A stretch of DNA of 64,000 nucleotides, from assembly GCA_963676335.1 (NCBI GenBank), contig OY781057.1, positions 186,001 through 250,000 on the forward strand, written 5' to 3'. A program made the position numbers and the translations under genes. Shown one piece after another: positions 27,233-36,352 of the stretch (its first letter is position 1; each line of letters begins with the position of its first letter). The notes below the pieces were generated by a model. The model did no database searches, was not told the DNA's origin, and saw only the letters and a list, made by a program, of their open reading frames with translations. The stretch is from G963676335 sp963676335 (lineage in GTDB: Bacteria > Pseudomonadota > Alphaproteobacteria > Rickettsiales > Rickettsiaceae).

Positions 27233-27952
27233 CTAAATTGGAAAATAATAATTATATCCAACTGTTGTTTCTACTACTCCTAAAGTCTTTTTTATGCTTC
27301 CATTCTTCCATTCATAATTCTTATTTAAATTAGTATATCTAACTTTGACATCATTAACGACTTGAAGCCTTGTAGAAAAATCTACTCTAGAATTTTCAGT
27401 TATATACTTATTTATACCTATACCAACTTGCCAAGCAAATATATTATCTCTAGTTTCTTTAGTTTTAAATATATTTATCTTATATTTTTTATGATCTATA
27501 GAAATAGGTTTAATCTTTATATTTGCCACACCTACTCCTACAATAAAATTTGGAACTAATCCATTAAATTCAACAAGGTCATATATAATATTTAGCATAT
27601 ATATTTTTGCATTTAATTTTGACTTCCCTTTGCCTAAATTCTCTAATTCAACTCCTATGCAATATTTAGGTTTATAATCAAAATTAAATTCAATAGACAT
27701 ATTGGGATAAAAATCCCATCCAATTTTTCCAGTATACATTGTTGTCTTTTTTAGACTAACTGTTGCTTTAGTTTTAGTATGATCTACATTTCTAATAATT
27801 TCTTTAAAATTTTTTTTAGCTGGTTTCGAAACACCGATATCTAAACCAAAATAAATTTTTTTGTTTTCAAATTTATTTATAGCAAAAACATAATTGTTTA
27901 TACTTAATAATGTTATAATTATAGTTATCGTTGACACAATAATGTTATTCAT
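27233..27952 (-). CDS. Outer-membrane beta-barrel protein
   Basis: 239 aa from ATG 27952 (an ATG at 27964 is also in frame). A signal peptide (ending about YVFA) is followed by alternating hydrophobic/polar strands (KIYFGLDIG, MYTGKIGWDFY, MSIEFNFDY, NFIVGVGVANI, FAWQVGIGINKYI, RVDFSTRLQV) and a terminal aromatic strand YNYYF. This is an eight-strand barrel of the OmpA/OmpW or rickettsial surface-antigen kind. No enzyme motif; a surface or porin role is inferred. Confidence 0.7.
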   Translation of the reverse strand: MNNIIVSTITIIITLLSINNYVFAINKFENKKIYFGLDIGVSKPAKKNFKEIIRNVDHTKTKATVSLKKTTMYTGKIGWDFYPNMSIEFNFDYKPKYCIGVELENLGKGKSKLNAKIYMLNIIYDLVEFNGLVPNFIVGVGVANIKIKPISIDHKKYKINIFKTKETRDNIFAWQVGIGINKYITENSRVDFSTRLQVVNDVKVRYTNLNKNYEWKNGSIKKTLGVVETTVGYNYYFPI

Positions 27953-28004
27953 AATGTATCTCATATTTAAGTTAATCCAATTAGATTAACAGTTAATTCA
28001 AAAA

Positions 28005-28943
28005 TTAATCAATCGAAATTTTATTTAGTGGATGATAATTTAATAATATTTGTTTTAGCCTTGAATTTTGTACTCTAGTATAAATTTGAGTAGTTCCTAT
28101 ATCAACATGCCCTAAAAGGATTTGTATCGTTCTTAAATCAGCGCCTCCTTCAAGCAGATGTGTTGCAAAACTATGTCTTAATATATGTGGAGATACCAAT
28201 TCTGGATTCATATCACACTTTAATGCAGTTTTTTTTAATAAAAGAAAAAAATTTTGTCTAGTTAAATGCCCACTCATTCCATAAGAAGGAAACAAATAAT
28301 CATTAGTTGAATTTATAAAAAATTCACGATAAGGAAGATATTTATTAATAACGTTTATTGTTTCTTGATTTAAAAAAGATATTCGCTCCCTTCCTCCTTT
28401 ACCAAGAACATTAAAAGAATTTTTATTAAGAAAACAACATTTATTTATTAAACCAAGATCGCTTGTTTTAATCGTTAATAATTCTGAAACCCTAAGCCCT
28501 GTAGAGTACAATAAATGCATTAAACACAATAATCGAATACCTTCTGGGCTCTCATCTTGACTACAATAGTTCAACATTTTTATAACATCATTAATAGATA
28601 AAATTCCAGGTAATGGTTTCTTGTATTTTGGCATTTCAATTGAAAGAGCTGGATTATCTTTTGTAATATTTTCACTAATTAAAAAATTATAAAAAGTACG
28701 CAAGGCAGATAATCTACGAGCAACAGATCTGGGAGAAATGCCATTATTCATGCTGTTATAAATAAAATTTTTAATATCAGCGCTTCTAATATTTTCAGGA
28801 AATATATTATAAAAATAAGAAAAGAATGTAGTTAAATCTTGCTTATAAGCTTGTACTGAGTTTTTTGAAAGATTAAATTCTGCTAATAACATCTCCATGA
28901 ATCTCTCTATTAAATATTTAACTTCCTTGGAAATATCTTTCAT
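28005..28943 (-). CDS. xerD: Tyrosine recombinase XerD/XerC type
   Basis: 312 aa. An N-terminal SAM-like DNA-binding domain (about 1-105) and a catalytic domain with all five residues visible: Arg in STGLRVSELL, Lys in GKGGRER, HILRHSFATH (His-x-x-Arg), GHVDIGTTQIYT (His and Tyr). It resolves chromosome dimers at dif. XerD is favoured over XerC by length and by the HLLEGGADLRTIQ segment. No second xer gene is in the window. Confidence 0.9.
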   Translation of the reverse strand: MKDISKEVKYLIERFMEMLLAEFNLSKNSVQAYKQDLTTFFSYFYNIFPENIRSADIKNFIYNSMNNGISPRSVARRLSALRTFYNFLISENITKDNPALSIEMPKYKKPLPGILSINDVIKMLNYCSQDESPEGIRLLCLMHLLYSTGLRVSELLTIKTSDLGLINKCCFLNKNSFNVLGKGGRERISFLNQETINVINKYLPYREFFINSTNDYLFPSYGMSGHLTRQNFFLLLKKTALKCDMNPELVSPHILRHSFATHLLEGGADLRTIQILLGHVDIGTTQIYTRVQNSRLKQILLNYHPLNKISID

Positions 28944-28948
28944 GAAAT

Positions 28949-29611
28949 TTAAAAATCTAGTTCTATATAATAAGATGGAGGGTAAAATCCCGCTAAACGA
29001 TCTTGAAGGATATTATAAAAACTAGGTCTTGATTTTATAATGCAATACCAATTTTTTATAATTGGATATCTTTCCCAAATGATTTCTCCAAAATAATCCA
29101 AAATAGATAGCTGACTAGCAGCAGCTATATCAGAAACAGTAACTTTGTCATATCCTAAAAATCCGTATTGCTCAAGTGTTTGATTAATATAGTTCAAGTG
29201 ATACTCTAAATTAATTTTAGCTAACATAATTTTTTCAGTTTGAGGAGAGCCAGTATTTGTTAGTAATTTAATTAGTTTTTCTTCAATAAAATATTTGACT
29301 ACATCAAAATATAATTTCTTATTAAACCAATATAATAATCTTCTAATTTCACAACGTATTAGTATTTCTTTAGGCATTAACTTTAGGTCGTATTGCTCAT
29401 TTAAATATTCAATTATTGTATATATTCCAACAACTGTTACTTGTTGCTCTATCAAAATCGGTAATTCTCCAGAAGGATTAATTTTTAATAATTCTGCAGG
29501 GTTAAGCCAATAATCTATTTTTTTCATTATGAAATCTAACTGAAGCTCTTTTAATAAAACCCTTGCTTGTCTAGAAAATGGACATGCGGTATGATGATAC
29601 AGTAACCTCAT
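28949..29611 (-). CDS. fzlA: FtsZ-binding GST-like protein FzlA
   Basis: 220 aa glutathione-S-transferase fold. The N-terminus LYHHTACPFSRQARVLLKE and the terminal tail GFYPPSYYIELDF match FzlA of Caulobacter, which binds FtsZ and is required for constriction, rather than metabolic GSTs. The body keeps NPSGELPILIE and the helical domain signature SVSDIAAASQLSILDYFGEI-like pattern. It overlaps no neighbour but is 5 nt from xerD, pairing division and chromosome-resolution genes. The identification rests on these motifs only. Confidence 0.8.
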   Translation of the reverse strand: MRLLYHHTACPFSRQARVLLKELQLDFIMKKIDYWLNPAELLKINPSGELPILIEQQVTVVGIYTIIEYLNEQYDLKLMPKEILIRCEIRRLLYWFNKKLYFDVVKYFIEEKLIKLLTNTGSPQTEKIMLAKINLEYHLNYINQTLEQYGFLGYDKVTVSDIAAASQLSILDYFGEIIWERYPIIKNWYCIIKSRPSFYNILQDRLAGFYPPSYYIELDF

Positions 29612-29620
29612 ATAATGTTT

Positions 29621-30970
29621 TCATGCATTGGAATATTGAATTAAATATACCAAATTTTGGATCAATAATTTATTAATTATTTCATTTAAATGTTCTAAAT
29701 CGAAAACTTCTACAACAAATATTGTTTCCATAAATTTTTTTACAAGGTGATAATTTTTAGATTTATAATCTATAATATCGCAATTATGATTAAGCAGCTC
29801 AGATATAATATGTTTTAAATTATCAATTCTATATAAAATTATTTTTAATTCAATTTTATATCGATGCTTTATCATAATTGAGTCATCAATCAAATCTTCT
29901 ATATTAGCCATTCTTTCTATTTTTGGCAGATAATTATAATATGTGTTTACTTTATATTTCCAATGAGCAGCCACCCCACGTTCAGCTATTTTATGCATTT
30001 CCTCTGTACGAATTTGAATTTCCATGCAATGGCTACTAGTATTGAAAAGTATATGAATAGACTGATATCCATTTTGTTTCGGATCTTTGATAAAATCTTG
30101 CAAACTATCCTTTACATATTTATAATTACTACGTAGTATATCTAATACCACATAACAATCTATCACATCAACAACAATAATTCTAAATGCTATTATATCT
30201 GATAAATTATCTAATTTAACGTTCTTTTGTCTCATTTTCATCCAAATAGAACACGGAGATTTGCACCGTCCAAAAACTTTACAATTAACTTTATATCTTT
30301 GAAATAAATCATTTAATTCATTTACTGTATTATTAATTGACTTATTATAATCATATCCAAGTAAAATAATATCTTGCAATATAGCTTTATTCTCCGTAGG
30401 ATAAAGAATTTCAAAAGCTATATTTTGCAATTCTGCTTTTATTTCTTGCATCCCTATTCGTCCTGCTAAAGGAGCATAAATGTTCATAACATCTGAAGCA
30501 ATTTTAATCTGCTCACTCATAGACTTTTGTCTACACTCTTTTATGTTTTGTAAACATTCAGCTAAACCAATAATCAATACTCGTAGATCTTTATTTAATA
30601 TAATAAATAATTTTTTATAATTTTCAGTATCAAACACTCGAATTTCTTGAGCTATAATTCGATTAAATTTTGTAATTCCTTGAATTAACAGAGAGACATC
30701 TGTACCAAATTCTTTGCATAAAACATTTATAATTAATTTGCTAAAATCAATCATATCATGTAGGAGTGATGCAATTATTAAGGAAGCTTGATTAGGCTTA
30801 AGATCTACAATTATATTAGCTACTTCTAAAGAATGCTGATAAAAATCACTCCCCAAGGAATAAAATTTAGATTTATCTCGCACAAACTCTATTGCTTTTT
30901 CAACATTTTTTAAATTAATAGTATTCTCATATCTTTTTATTTTTTTAATTAACGCTAATTTTGTTATCAT
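29621..30970 (-). CDS. spoT: RelA/SpoT homologue, short form with degenerate hydrolase site
   Basis: 449 aa from ATG 30970, chosen because GAGGAGGAGG (30977-30986) lies 6 nt upstream; the frame is open further into rpoZ. Order: HD hydrolase domain (about 40-170), ppGpp synthetase (about 220-350) and a C-terminal ACT-like domain (about 370-449); the TGS domain is missing (full-length proteins exceed 700 aa). Synthetase motifs look intact (GRCKSP, LSDIIAFR, NGYQSIH, EIQIRTEEMH). In the HD domain HDxxED reads HDMIDF and LADRLHN reads LAECLQN, so hydrolysis is doubtful. Confidence 0.85.
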   Translation of the reverse strand: MITKLALIKKIKRYENTINLKNVEKAIEFVRDKSKFYSLGSDFYQHSLEVANIIVDLKPNQASLIIASLLHDMIDFSKLIINVLCKEFGTDVSLLIQGITKFNRIIAQEIRVFDTENYKKLFIILNKDLRVLIIGLAECLQNIKECRQKSMSEQIKIASDVMNIYAPLAGRIGMQEIKAELQNIAFEILYPTENKAILQDIILLGYDYNKSINNTVNELNDLFQRYKVNCKVFGRCKSPCSIWMKMRQKNVKLDNLSDIIAFRIIVVDVIDCYVVLDILRSNYKYVKDSLQDFIKDPKQNGYQSIHILFNTSSHCMEIQIRTEEMHKIAERGVAAHWKYKVNTYYNYLPKIERMANIEDLIDDSIMIKHRYKIELKIILYRIDNLKHIISELLNHNCDIIDYKSKNYHLVKKFMETIFVVEVFDLEHLNEIINKLLIQNLVYLIQYSNA

Positions 30971-31373
30971 CATCATCCTCCTCCTCATTACTAATATTTT
31001 CAAATAGCATATTGTCTTCGATAAAAACATCATCTTCGTATTTCATATGAAAATCACTGTCACCTAAATTCTTTTCATCAAAATCTAAAATGGAATCTTT
31101 ATCTACATTACAGCTATTATCATTCTCATCACTGAACGTTTCAATCAACTGCACCATTTGCATTTTCTTTATTATCCGGGTCTTTAACTCTCCAATATTA
31201 ATATCCCCTGCAGCAATTTGACGTAAAGCTAAAACAGGATTTTTATTTTTATTATTTTGACCGCAAACAACAAAACCACTTTCCATATCTTTAGCTAACT
31301 GCACAGCTAAAACAACCAATTCAAAACGATTATTAATTTTTCCAAAACAATCTTCTACTGTAATCCTAGCCAT
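30945..31373 (-). CDS. rpoZ: RNA polymerase omega subunit with a long acidic tail
   Basis: 142 aa. The N-terminal half is canonical omega (MARITVEDCFGKINNRFELV, then VLALRQIAAGDI), which helps assemble RNA polymerase. The last about 60 residues are very acidic and end EEEDDDDNKISVN, longer than in E. coli (91 aa). Its 3' end overlaps the spoT start by 26 nt, and the codons of the acidic run create the spoT Shine-Dalgarno. rpoZ-spoT order is conserved in proteobacteria. Confidence 0.92.
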   Translation of the reverse strand: MARITVEDCFGKINNRFELVVLAVQLAKDMESGFVVCGQNNKNKNPVLALRQIAAGDINIGELKTRIIKKMQMVQLIETFSDENDNSCNVDKDSILDFDEKNLGDSDFHMKYEDDVFIEDNMLFENISNEEEDDDDNKISVN

Positions 31374-31446
31374 AGTTAGTACTCTTTTAAATTTATAGTA
31401 TATATTAACCTAAATGGCTAAATAATGCAAATTATAAACTTAATAA

Positions 31447-31890
31447 CTATTGACTTTGTTGTGTCCTTTGATAAAATAGCCTTCCAAAATCAATAGGATC
31501 TATCATCAAAGGTTGGAATCCACCATATTGAGTAATATCGGAAATAATTTTACGCGCAAAAGGGAATATCATCGAAGTACAATGAATGTTTAATACAGCT
31601 CTTTGTTCATTCTCTGGTATATTTATTAAACTAAAAATACCAGCATAAACTAATTCAATAAGAAACATTTTTTCATTACTACAATTTGCTTCTACTTCAA
31701 TATGTAAGGCAACTTCAAAACAATTATCTTCTGGCATTTTTTGTATTAAAATATCTAAACTCAAATCTATTTCCGGAGAGCCTTTTTGTACCAAACTTCT
31801 TGGAGTTCCAGGATTTTCAAAAGATAAATCTTTAATATATTGCACACTAATTGATATATGTTGGGGTTCTTCTTGAATATTATTTGTCAT
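31447..31890 (-). CDS. secB: Protein-export chaperone SecB
   Basis: 147 aa from ATG 31890, with AAAGG at -11; a longer frame to 31917 overlaps dcd. SecB features: ISVQYIKDLSFENPGTP, a FEVALHIEVEA strand, and the C-terminal IDPIDFGRLF motif. It holds preproteins unfolded for SecA, consistent with the many exported proteins in the window. Confidence 0.94.
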   Translation of the reverse strand: MTNNIQEEPQHISISVQYIKDLSFENPGTPRSLVQKGSPEIDLSLDILIQKMPEDNCFEVALHIEVEANCSNEKMFLIELVYAGIFSLINIPENEQRAVLNIHCTSMIFPFARKIISDITQYGGFQPLMIDPIDFGRLFYQRTQQSQ

Positions 31891-31909
31891 ATTAAATACC
31901 TTTATTATT

Positions 31910-32479
31910 TTATACAAATGGTAATGTTATAGTAGATTGCTTCATATACTTACCACAACGATTCGCATACGATACTTCACACCCTTGATCACTAGAGAAA
32001 AAAATAAATTGACAAATACCTTCTCCAGCATAAACTTTTGCTGGTAATTGAGTAGTGTTAGAAAGCTCTAAAGTTACATATCCTTCCCACTCAGGTTCTA
32101 AAGGAGTCACATTTACTATAATACCACAGCGAGCATAAGTGGATTTACCTACACAAATAGCTAAAATATTCCTTGGAATACGAAAGTACTCAACGGTCCT
32201 TGCTAAAACAAAGCTATTTGGAGGAATAATACAAACATCTTCAGTAAAATCATGTAAACTCTTTTGATCAAACTTTTTAGGATCAATTGTTATAGATTCA
32301 ATATTAGTAAATACTTTAAATTCATTTGCAAGCGTCGCATCATATCCATATGAAGATAATCCATAAGAAATGATTTTTTCCCCTTTCTCATTTGTAGCAA
32401 CCTGATTCCCTGAAAAAGGCTCAATCATATTATAAGTATTAACAGCTTTTTTGATTAGTTTATCTGACATTACAGACAT
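31910..32479 (-). CDS. dcd: dCTP deaminase
   Basis: 189 aa. Motifs ISYGLSSYGYDATLANEF, GKSTYARCGIIVNVTPLEPE (with the catalytic Glu in the LEPEWEG region) and YAGEGICQFIFF are those of Dcd. It converts dCTP to dUTP for thymidylate synthesis. With the class III reductase it completes part of the deoxynucleotide supply. It lies between parB and secB; Met-4 is an alternative start. Confidence 0.95.
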   Translation of the reverse strand: MSVMSDKLIKKAVNTYNMIEPFSGNQVATNEKGEKIISYGLSSYGYDATLANEFKVFTNIESITIDPKKFDQKSLHDFTEDVCIIPPNSFVLARTVEYFRIPRNILAICVGKSTYARCGIIVNVTPLEPEWEGYVTLELSNTTQLPAKVYAGEGICQFIFFSSDQGCEVSYANRCGKYMKQSTITLPFV

Positions 32480-32489
32480 ATTTGATACT

Positions 32490-33350
32490 CTATGTTAATT
32501 TAGTTAAAATATTATCTAATTCTGACATATCATTAAAATGTAATATTATTTTACCTTTATCATTTTTAGATTCAACTTTTACTTCTATTTGAAATGTCTT
32601 TTCTAATAATTCTTTAATATTTTGAATTTCTTTTAACATTAAAGAATTTTCTTCATTAACTTCTTTGCTACAAGAATTTTCTATAAAATTTTGGCGCTTA
32701 ATTTTACTAACTAAGTTTTCAGTTTGTCTTACATTAAGAGATTTATTGACAATAATTTCTGCTATTTCTTCTGAATTGTCAAGACCAATCAAAACCTTTG
32801 CATGTCCCATTGATATTATTCCTGTAGATAATTTTGTCTTAATTGACTCTGATAATGAAGTAAGACGTACTATATTTGCAACATGGCTTCTGCTCTTTCC
32901 AGCAATTTTACTTACATCTTCTTGCGTATATTTATATTCCTCTATAAGTTTAGCATATCCCTCAGCTTCTTCTATTAAAGTTAGATCTTGTCTTTGAATA
33001 TTTTCTACTAAAGACATTTCTAGTGCTACAACGCTACTTACTTTTTTTAAAATTGCAGGTATTTCAATTAGATTAGCTAATTTAGCAGCCCTCCATCTTC
33101 TTTCACCTGAAATTATCATATATCTTTGATCACTATTCTTAAAAATAACGATAGGTTCAATAACGCCATGTTGCCTTATAGAATCAGATAATTCATTTAA
33201 TTTTTCTAAATTAAATTCTTTGCGCGGCTGTTCTGGATTAGGATAAATTAACCCTAAATCTATATACTTTAAATCACTTTCAATATTATGATGAATTTGA
33301 GTATTTAATAACGCAGATAACCCTTTCCCTAATTTTTGTGCTTTTGTCAT
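32490..33350 (-). CDS. parB: Chromosome partitioning protein ParB
   Basis: 286 aa. Starts with the ParB pattern LGKGLSALL, then the CTPase/N-terminal domain with NPEQPRKEF and the GERRWRAAKLA box II, a helix-turn-helix (EDVSKIAGKSRSHVANIVRL) and a C-terminal dimerisation region. It binds parS (9022-9037). It is 24 kb from parA, unlike the common parAB operon; it lies 10 nt upstream of dcd. Confidence 0.95.
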   Translation of the reverse strand: MTKAQKLGKGLSALLNTQIHHNIESDLKYIDLGLIYPNPEQPRKEFNLEKLNELSDSIRQHGVIEPIVIFKNSDQRYMIISGERRWRAAKLANLIEIPAILKKVSSVVALEMSLVENIQRQDLTLIEEAEGYAKLIEEYKYTQEDVSKIAGKSRSHVANIVRLTSLSESIKTKLSTGIISMGHAKVLIGLDNSEEIAEIIVNKSLNVRQTENLVSKIKRQNFIENSCSKEVNEENSLMLKEIQNIKELLEKTFQIEVKVESKNDKGKIILHFNDMSELDNILTKLT

Positions 33351-33438
33351 TTAATTTTTTAAATAAAATTTTTTTTAAAATTTAAACACACAGACTTAAC
33401 ATTTCATTTTACATGAATTTTAAATTTTTTCAATTTAT

Positions 33439-33744
33439 TCATCCACTAATTTTAATACGATCAACTACCCTACGACCGAAATACAAAGCTAAGCTTTCCA
33501 CAATTAGATTACTACGATAGTTTATTTGCAATCCAACTGAACTATTAATTACTCCTATACATAAAATATTTACTTGCTTTCTGCTTTCTTTAATAGATAT
33601 TATTTTAATAGGCCACGTTTTGTCATAGTATTCTAATCCAACAATCTTGGGCCAACATACAATAATTTCTGCAAAAAATTTTCCATATTTTATACTAAAA
33701 ATTTTACGTAAAATTTTCTTTACTTCTTGTTCTAATGGTTCCAT
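33439..33744 (-). CDS. DUF721 protein, DciA-like
   Basis: 101 aa. It has the DUF721 layout: an N-terminal helix, WPKIVGLEYYDKTWP, two strands and a C-terminal helix ending FGRRVVDRIKI. In bacteria lacking DnaC/DnaI, DciA-type DUF721 proteins load the replicative helicase. The identification is by pattern only, and the protein is short. It could help initiation at the putative oriC. Confidence 0.7.
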   Translation of the reverse strand: MEPLEQEVKKILRKIFSIKYGKFFAEIIVCWPKIVGLEYYDKTWPIKIISIKESRKQVNILCIGVINSSVGLQINYRSNLIVESLALYFGRRVVDRIKISG

Positions 33745-33769
33745 TTCTATTTAGTACACATACTTATAT

Positions 33770-34186
33770 TTAATTAGTATCATTTTTTGTATGTAAACTT
33801 TTGAATCGTATGTAATAAAATAGATGTATTATGAAGCATATTATAATAAACAAAGTTGGCATCATCTTAGTTATAATAGAACTATAAGCAGATTTTTTAA
33901 TATATTCAAGAATTTGTTGCTCCGCAAAAAGCCTTTGTTGCTTAAAATATTCAGCTGTATATTCGTTAAATGGTTTTATAGCTGTTTTATTTTCTGCATT
34001 TTCTGGAACCAGAACTTTGTTATAGTAATTTAAATTACATGAATAAAATTCCGCATGATATCTTTCTGATAACTCAGGCCGTATCGCAAGAACCAAATCA
34101 CCTCCCACTATAAATAATACACATGCAAAAATTAAAAAACACATAAAGCAAACTAAAAGTAAATATAATTCTAATATTTTACTCAT
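33770..34186 (-). CDS. Unknown small membrane protein
   Basis: 138 aa, not recognised. One hydrophobic segment at each end (about 5-30 and 108-127) flanks a polar loop (about 35-100) with two Tyr/Glu-rich helices, so both termini could be on the same side. It is the last minus-strand gene before the IS630 relic. No partner gene hints at a role. Confidence 0.65.
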   Translation of the reverse strand: MSKILELYLLLVCFMCFLIFACVLFIVGGDLVLAIRPELSERYHAEFYSCNLNYYNKVLVPENAENKTAIKPFNEYTAEYFKQQRLFAEQQILEYIKKSAYSSIITKMMPTLFIIICFIIHLFYYIRFKSLHTKNDTN

Positions 34187-34237
34187 ATTTTTTGAATCTA
34201 TTACAAAATGGTATATGCATGTATAAATACCTTACGT

Positions 34238-34717
34238 ATTTTTTGAGGATATTGCAAGAATTTATTGGGGAGATGAAATGGGTATTTGTTCAACGGATAA
34301 TCGAGGTAGGGTATATTCTCCAAAAGGAATAACTCCTATTCTCGCCATACTTCAAAAATTGGCGGCGTCGCTTGAGAACTGCGTTGCTCACATACATCAA
34401 AAGTTTTCATTTGCGAGGGGTATACCATTAAAAACGAGGGAACTAGATTTAAATGTAATATGCTTGCCGCTATAAATCCCCAAGGATTTATGAATTGAAT
34501 GGTTTTTACCGATAACTTTGAAGCAAAGCGATTTATTATTTTTCTAGGACGCCTTATACTATTTTTAATATTAGACAATCATCCAGTGCATCATTGTCAT
34601 CATGTGCAAAATTATGTTAATAAACATAAGAACAAAATCCGCTTGTTCTTCTTGCCTCCCTATTGGCCAGAGTTAAATCCAGAAGAATAATTATGGTCAA
34701 AACACTCCTTCGTTAAA
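34238..34717 (+). pseudogene. IS630-family transposase relic interrupted by a dispersed repeat
   Basis: The 5' part reads RIYWGDEMGICSTDNRGR and VYSPKGITPI in one frame, the DDE segment before the linker of IS630 transposases. After the repeat (34341-34425) the sequence continues in another frame with FKCNMLAAINPQGF, LILDNHPVHH (second Asp) and FFLPPYWPELNPEE (Glu). A TGA after FMN, a TAA after NPEE, a deletion between FLGRLI and LFLILD, and the missing N-terminal third make it a dead relic. No terminal repeats were found. Confidence 0.85.
34341..34425 (+). repeat. Dispersed hairpin repeat, copy B (deleted form, inside IS630 relic)
   Basis: 85 bp. Left end CTCGCCATACTTCAAAAATTGGC and the GCGTTGCTCACATAC part match other copies, then it jumps straight to AAGTTTTCATTTGCGAGGGG, skipping the GCTGCGC core and right arm. 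It sits exactly between two conserved parts of an IS630 transposase, so the repeat moved into an existing gene and was later (or at once) internally deleted. Confidence 0.85.
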
Positions 34718-34724
34718 ATCGTTA

Positions 34725-35018
34725 TTATTCAATAACTTTAGGAACAACAAAGTATTTCAACTCTTGAGCCATATTTTTTTTAGGAGCATTTTCAAACAAT
34801 TTGTCTCTTGAAGTATTACTTTCTGCTTCATCAGATCTAGTACGCAAATTGCATGACAAAACTGAAGCTAAGGGCTCCACATTACTACAATCAATCTCTT
34901 GAAGCTGCTTAATTACATCTATAATAATTTGTAATTGTTCTTGCATTTTATTCGTTTCAACATCAGTTAGTCTTAATTTTGCTAATTTAGTTATTTTATT
35001 TACTTCTTCTTTATCCAT
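34725..35018 (-). CDS. gatC: Asp/Glu-tRNA amidotransferase subunit C
   Basis: 97 aa. KITKLAKLRLTDVETNKMQEQL and the conserved C-terminal half (around DEAESNTSRDKLFENAPKK) define GatC. With GatA and GatB it converts misacylated Glu-tRNA(Gln) or Asp-tRNA(Asn). gatA and gatB usually follow at once, but here the 3' side is the IS630 relic, so rearrangement probably separated them. Confidence 0.92.
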   Translation of the reverse strand: MDKEEVNKITKLAKLRLTDVETNKMQEQLQIIIDVIKQLQEIDCSNVEPLASVLSCNLRTRSDEAESNTSRDKLFENAPKKNMAQELKYFVVPKVIE

Positions 35019-35150
35019 AAAAATTTTACACTGTTACAAAAAGATCATATGTATATATGAACCATATCTCAATTAATAAGTATTTAACAATACTTATATT
35101 TTCACTTTAGTAAAATCTTGAATTATAATTATCAAAAAATAGTATTTGAA

Positions 35151-36347
35151 ATGACAACAATTGCACATCGTTTATCTAAAATTAAGTCATCTCCTACATT
35201 AATGGTAACTCAGAAAGCATCTCAATTAAAGGCTATGGGAAAACGCATTATATCCTTAGGTGCTGGAGAACCAGACTTTGATACACCTGAACATGTAAAA
35301 AAAGCAGCTATTGCAGCAATAGAAAAAGGATTTACTAAATATACTGATATTAATGGAATACCAGAATTAAACCAAGCTATCCGTCAAAAATTTTTAAAAG
35401 AAAATAATTTAAAATTTGAAAAAAATCAAATTATAGTTAGTACTGGAGCTAAACAAGTTATATATAATTTATTTTTATCTTCAATTAATCCAGGAGATGA
35501 AGTGGTAATTCCATCACCTTATTGGGCATCTTACCCAGATATGGTGCTTTTATCAGAAGGAGTTCCAGTATTTGTTGAATGTACAAATAACTTAAAACTT
35601 ACTCCTCAAAATTTAAATTCAGTTATCAGCAATAAAACAAAATGGATTATCTTAAATTCTCCAAATAATCCAACTGGAGCTATTTATACGAAAGAAGAAC
35701 TATTAGAATTAGCAAATGTTTTAATGTCTTTTCCTCATGTACATATTATGTGCGACGATATTTATGAACATATAATATATGATAATTTAAAATTTTATAC
35801 ATTAGCAGAAGTAGCTCCTGAATTAAAGGAACGTATTTTTATCATTAATGGGTTATCAAAAAGTCATGCTATGACAGGCTGGAGATTAGGTTATGGAGCC
35901 GGAGATTCAAAATTAATTGCAGCTATGTCTATTATTCAATCACAAAGTACAAGTAATGCATGCTCTATTAGCCAAATGGCTGCCATTGCAGCATTAAATG
36001 GCGATCAATCTTTTATGAAAGAAAGAATTGCAAAATTTCAATCTCGTAGAGATGTAGCACTAAATATATTAAATAATATCACTGGAATAACTTGCTATAA
36101 ACCAGAAGGAGCCTTTTATCTTTTTCCTTCATTCAATGGATTAATAGGAAAAAAAACACCTGACAATAAAGCTATACGTACAAGTAATGATTTTAGTACT
36201 TATTTATTAGAAGAAGCTGAGGTTGCTGTGGTTCCTGGAATAGCCTTTGGATTTGAAGGATATTTTCGTATTTCATATGCTCTATCTGATCAATTATTAG
36301 AAGAAGCTTGTTTGCGAATCAGCAAAGCTTGTAACTTATTAAGATAA
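35151..36347 (+). CDS. aspC: Aspartate aminotransferase (class I, Ib subgroup)
   Basis: 398 aa from ATG 35151 (an upstream TTG at 35118 adds 11 residues lacking family support). PLP fold-type I motifs: SLGAGEPDFDTPEHV, NSPNNPTGAIY, the SKSHAMTGWRLGY Schiff-base Lys region, and PEGAFYLFPSF. It interconverts aspartate/oxaloacetate and glutamate/2-oxoglutarate and is widely kept in reduced alphaproteobacteria. mpg follows 5 nt later on the same strand. Confidence 0.93.
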   Translation: MTTIAHRLSKIKSSPTLMVTQKASQLKAMGKRIISLGAGEPDFDTPEHVKKAAIAAIEKGFTKYTDINGIPELNQAIRQKFLKENNLKFEKNQIIVSTGAKQVIYNLFLSSINPGDEVVIPSPYWASYPDMVLLSEGVPVFVECTNNLKLTPQNLNSVISNKTKWIILNSPNNPTGAIYTKEELLELANVLMSFPHVHIMCDDIYEHIIYDNLKFYTLAEVAPELKERIFIINGLSKSHAMTGWRLGYGAGDSKLIAAMSIIQSQSTSNACSISQMAAIAALNGDQSFMKERIAKFQSRRDVALNILNNITGITCYKPEGAFYLFPSFNGLIGKKTPDNKAIRTSNDFSTYLLEEAEVAVVPGIAFGFEGYFRISYALSDQLLEEACLRISKACNLLR

Positions 36348-36352
36348 GATAC

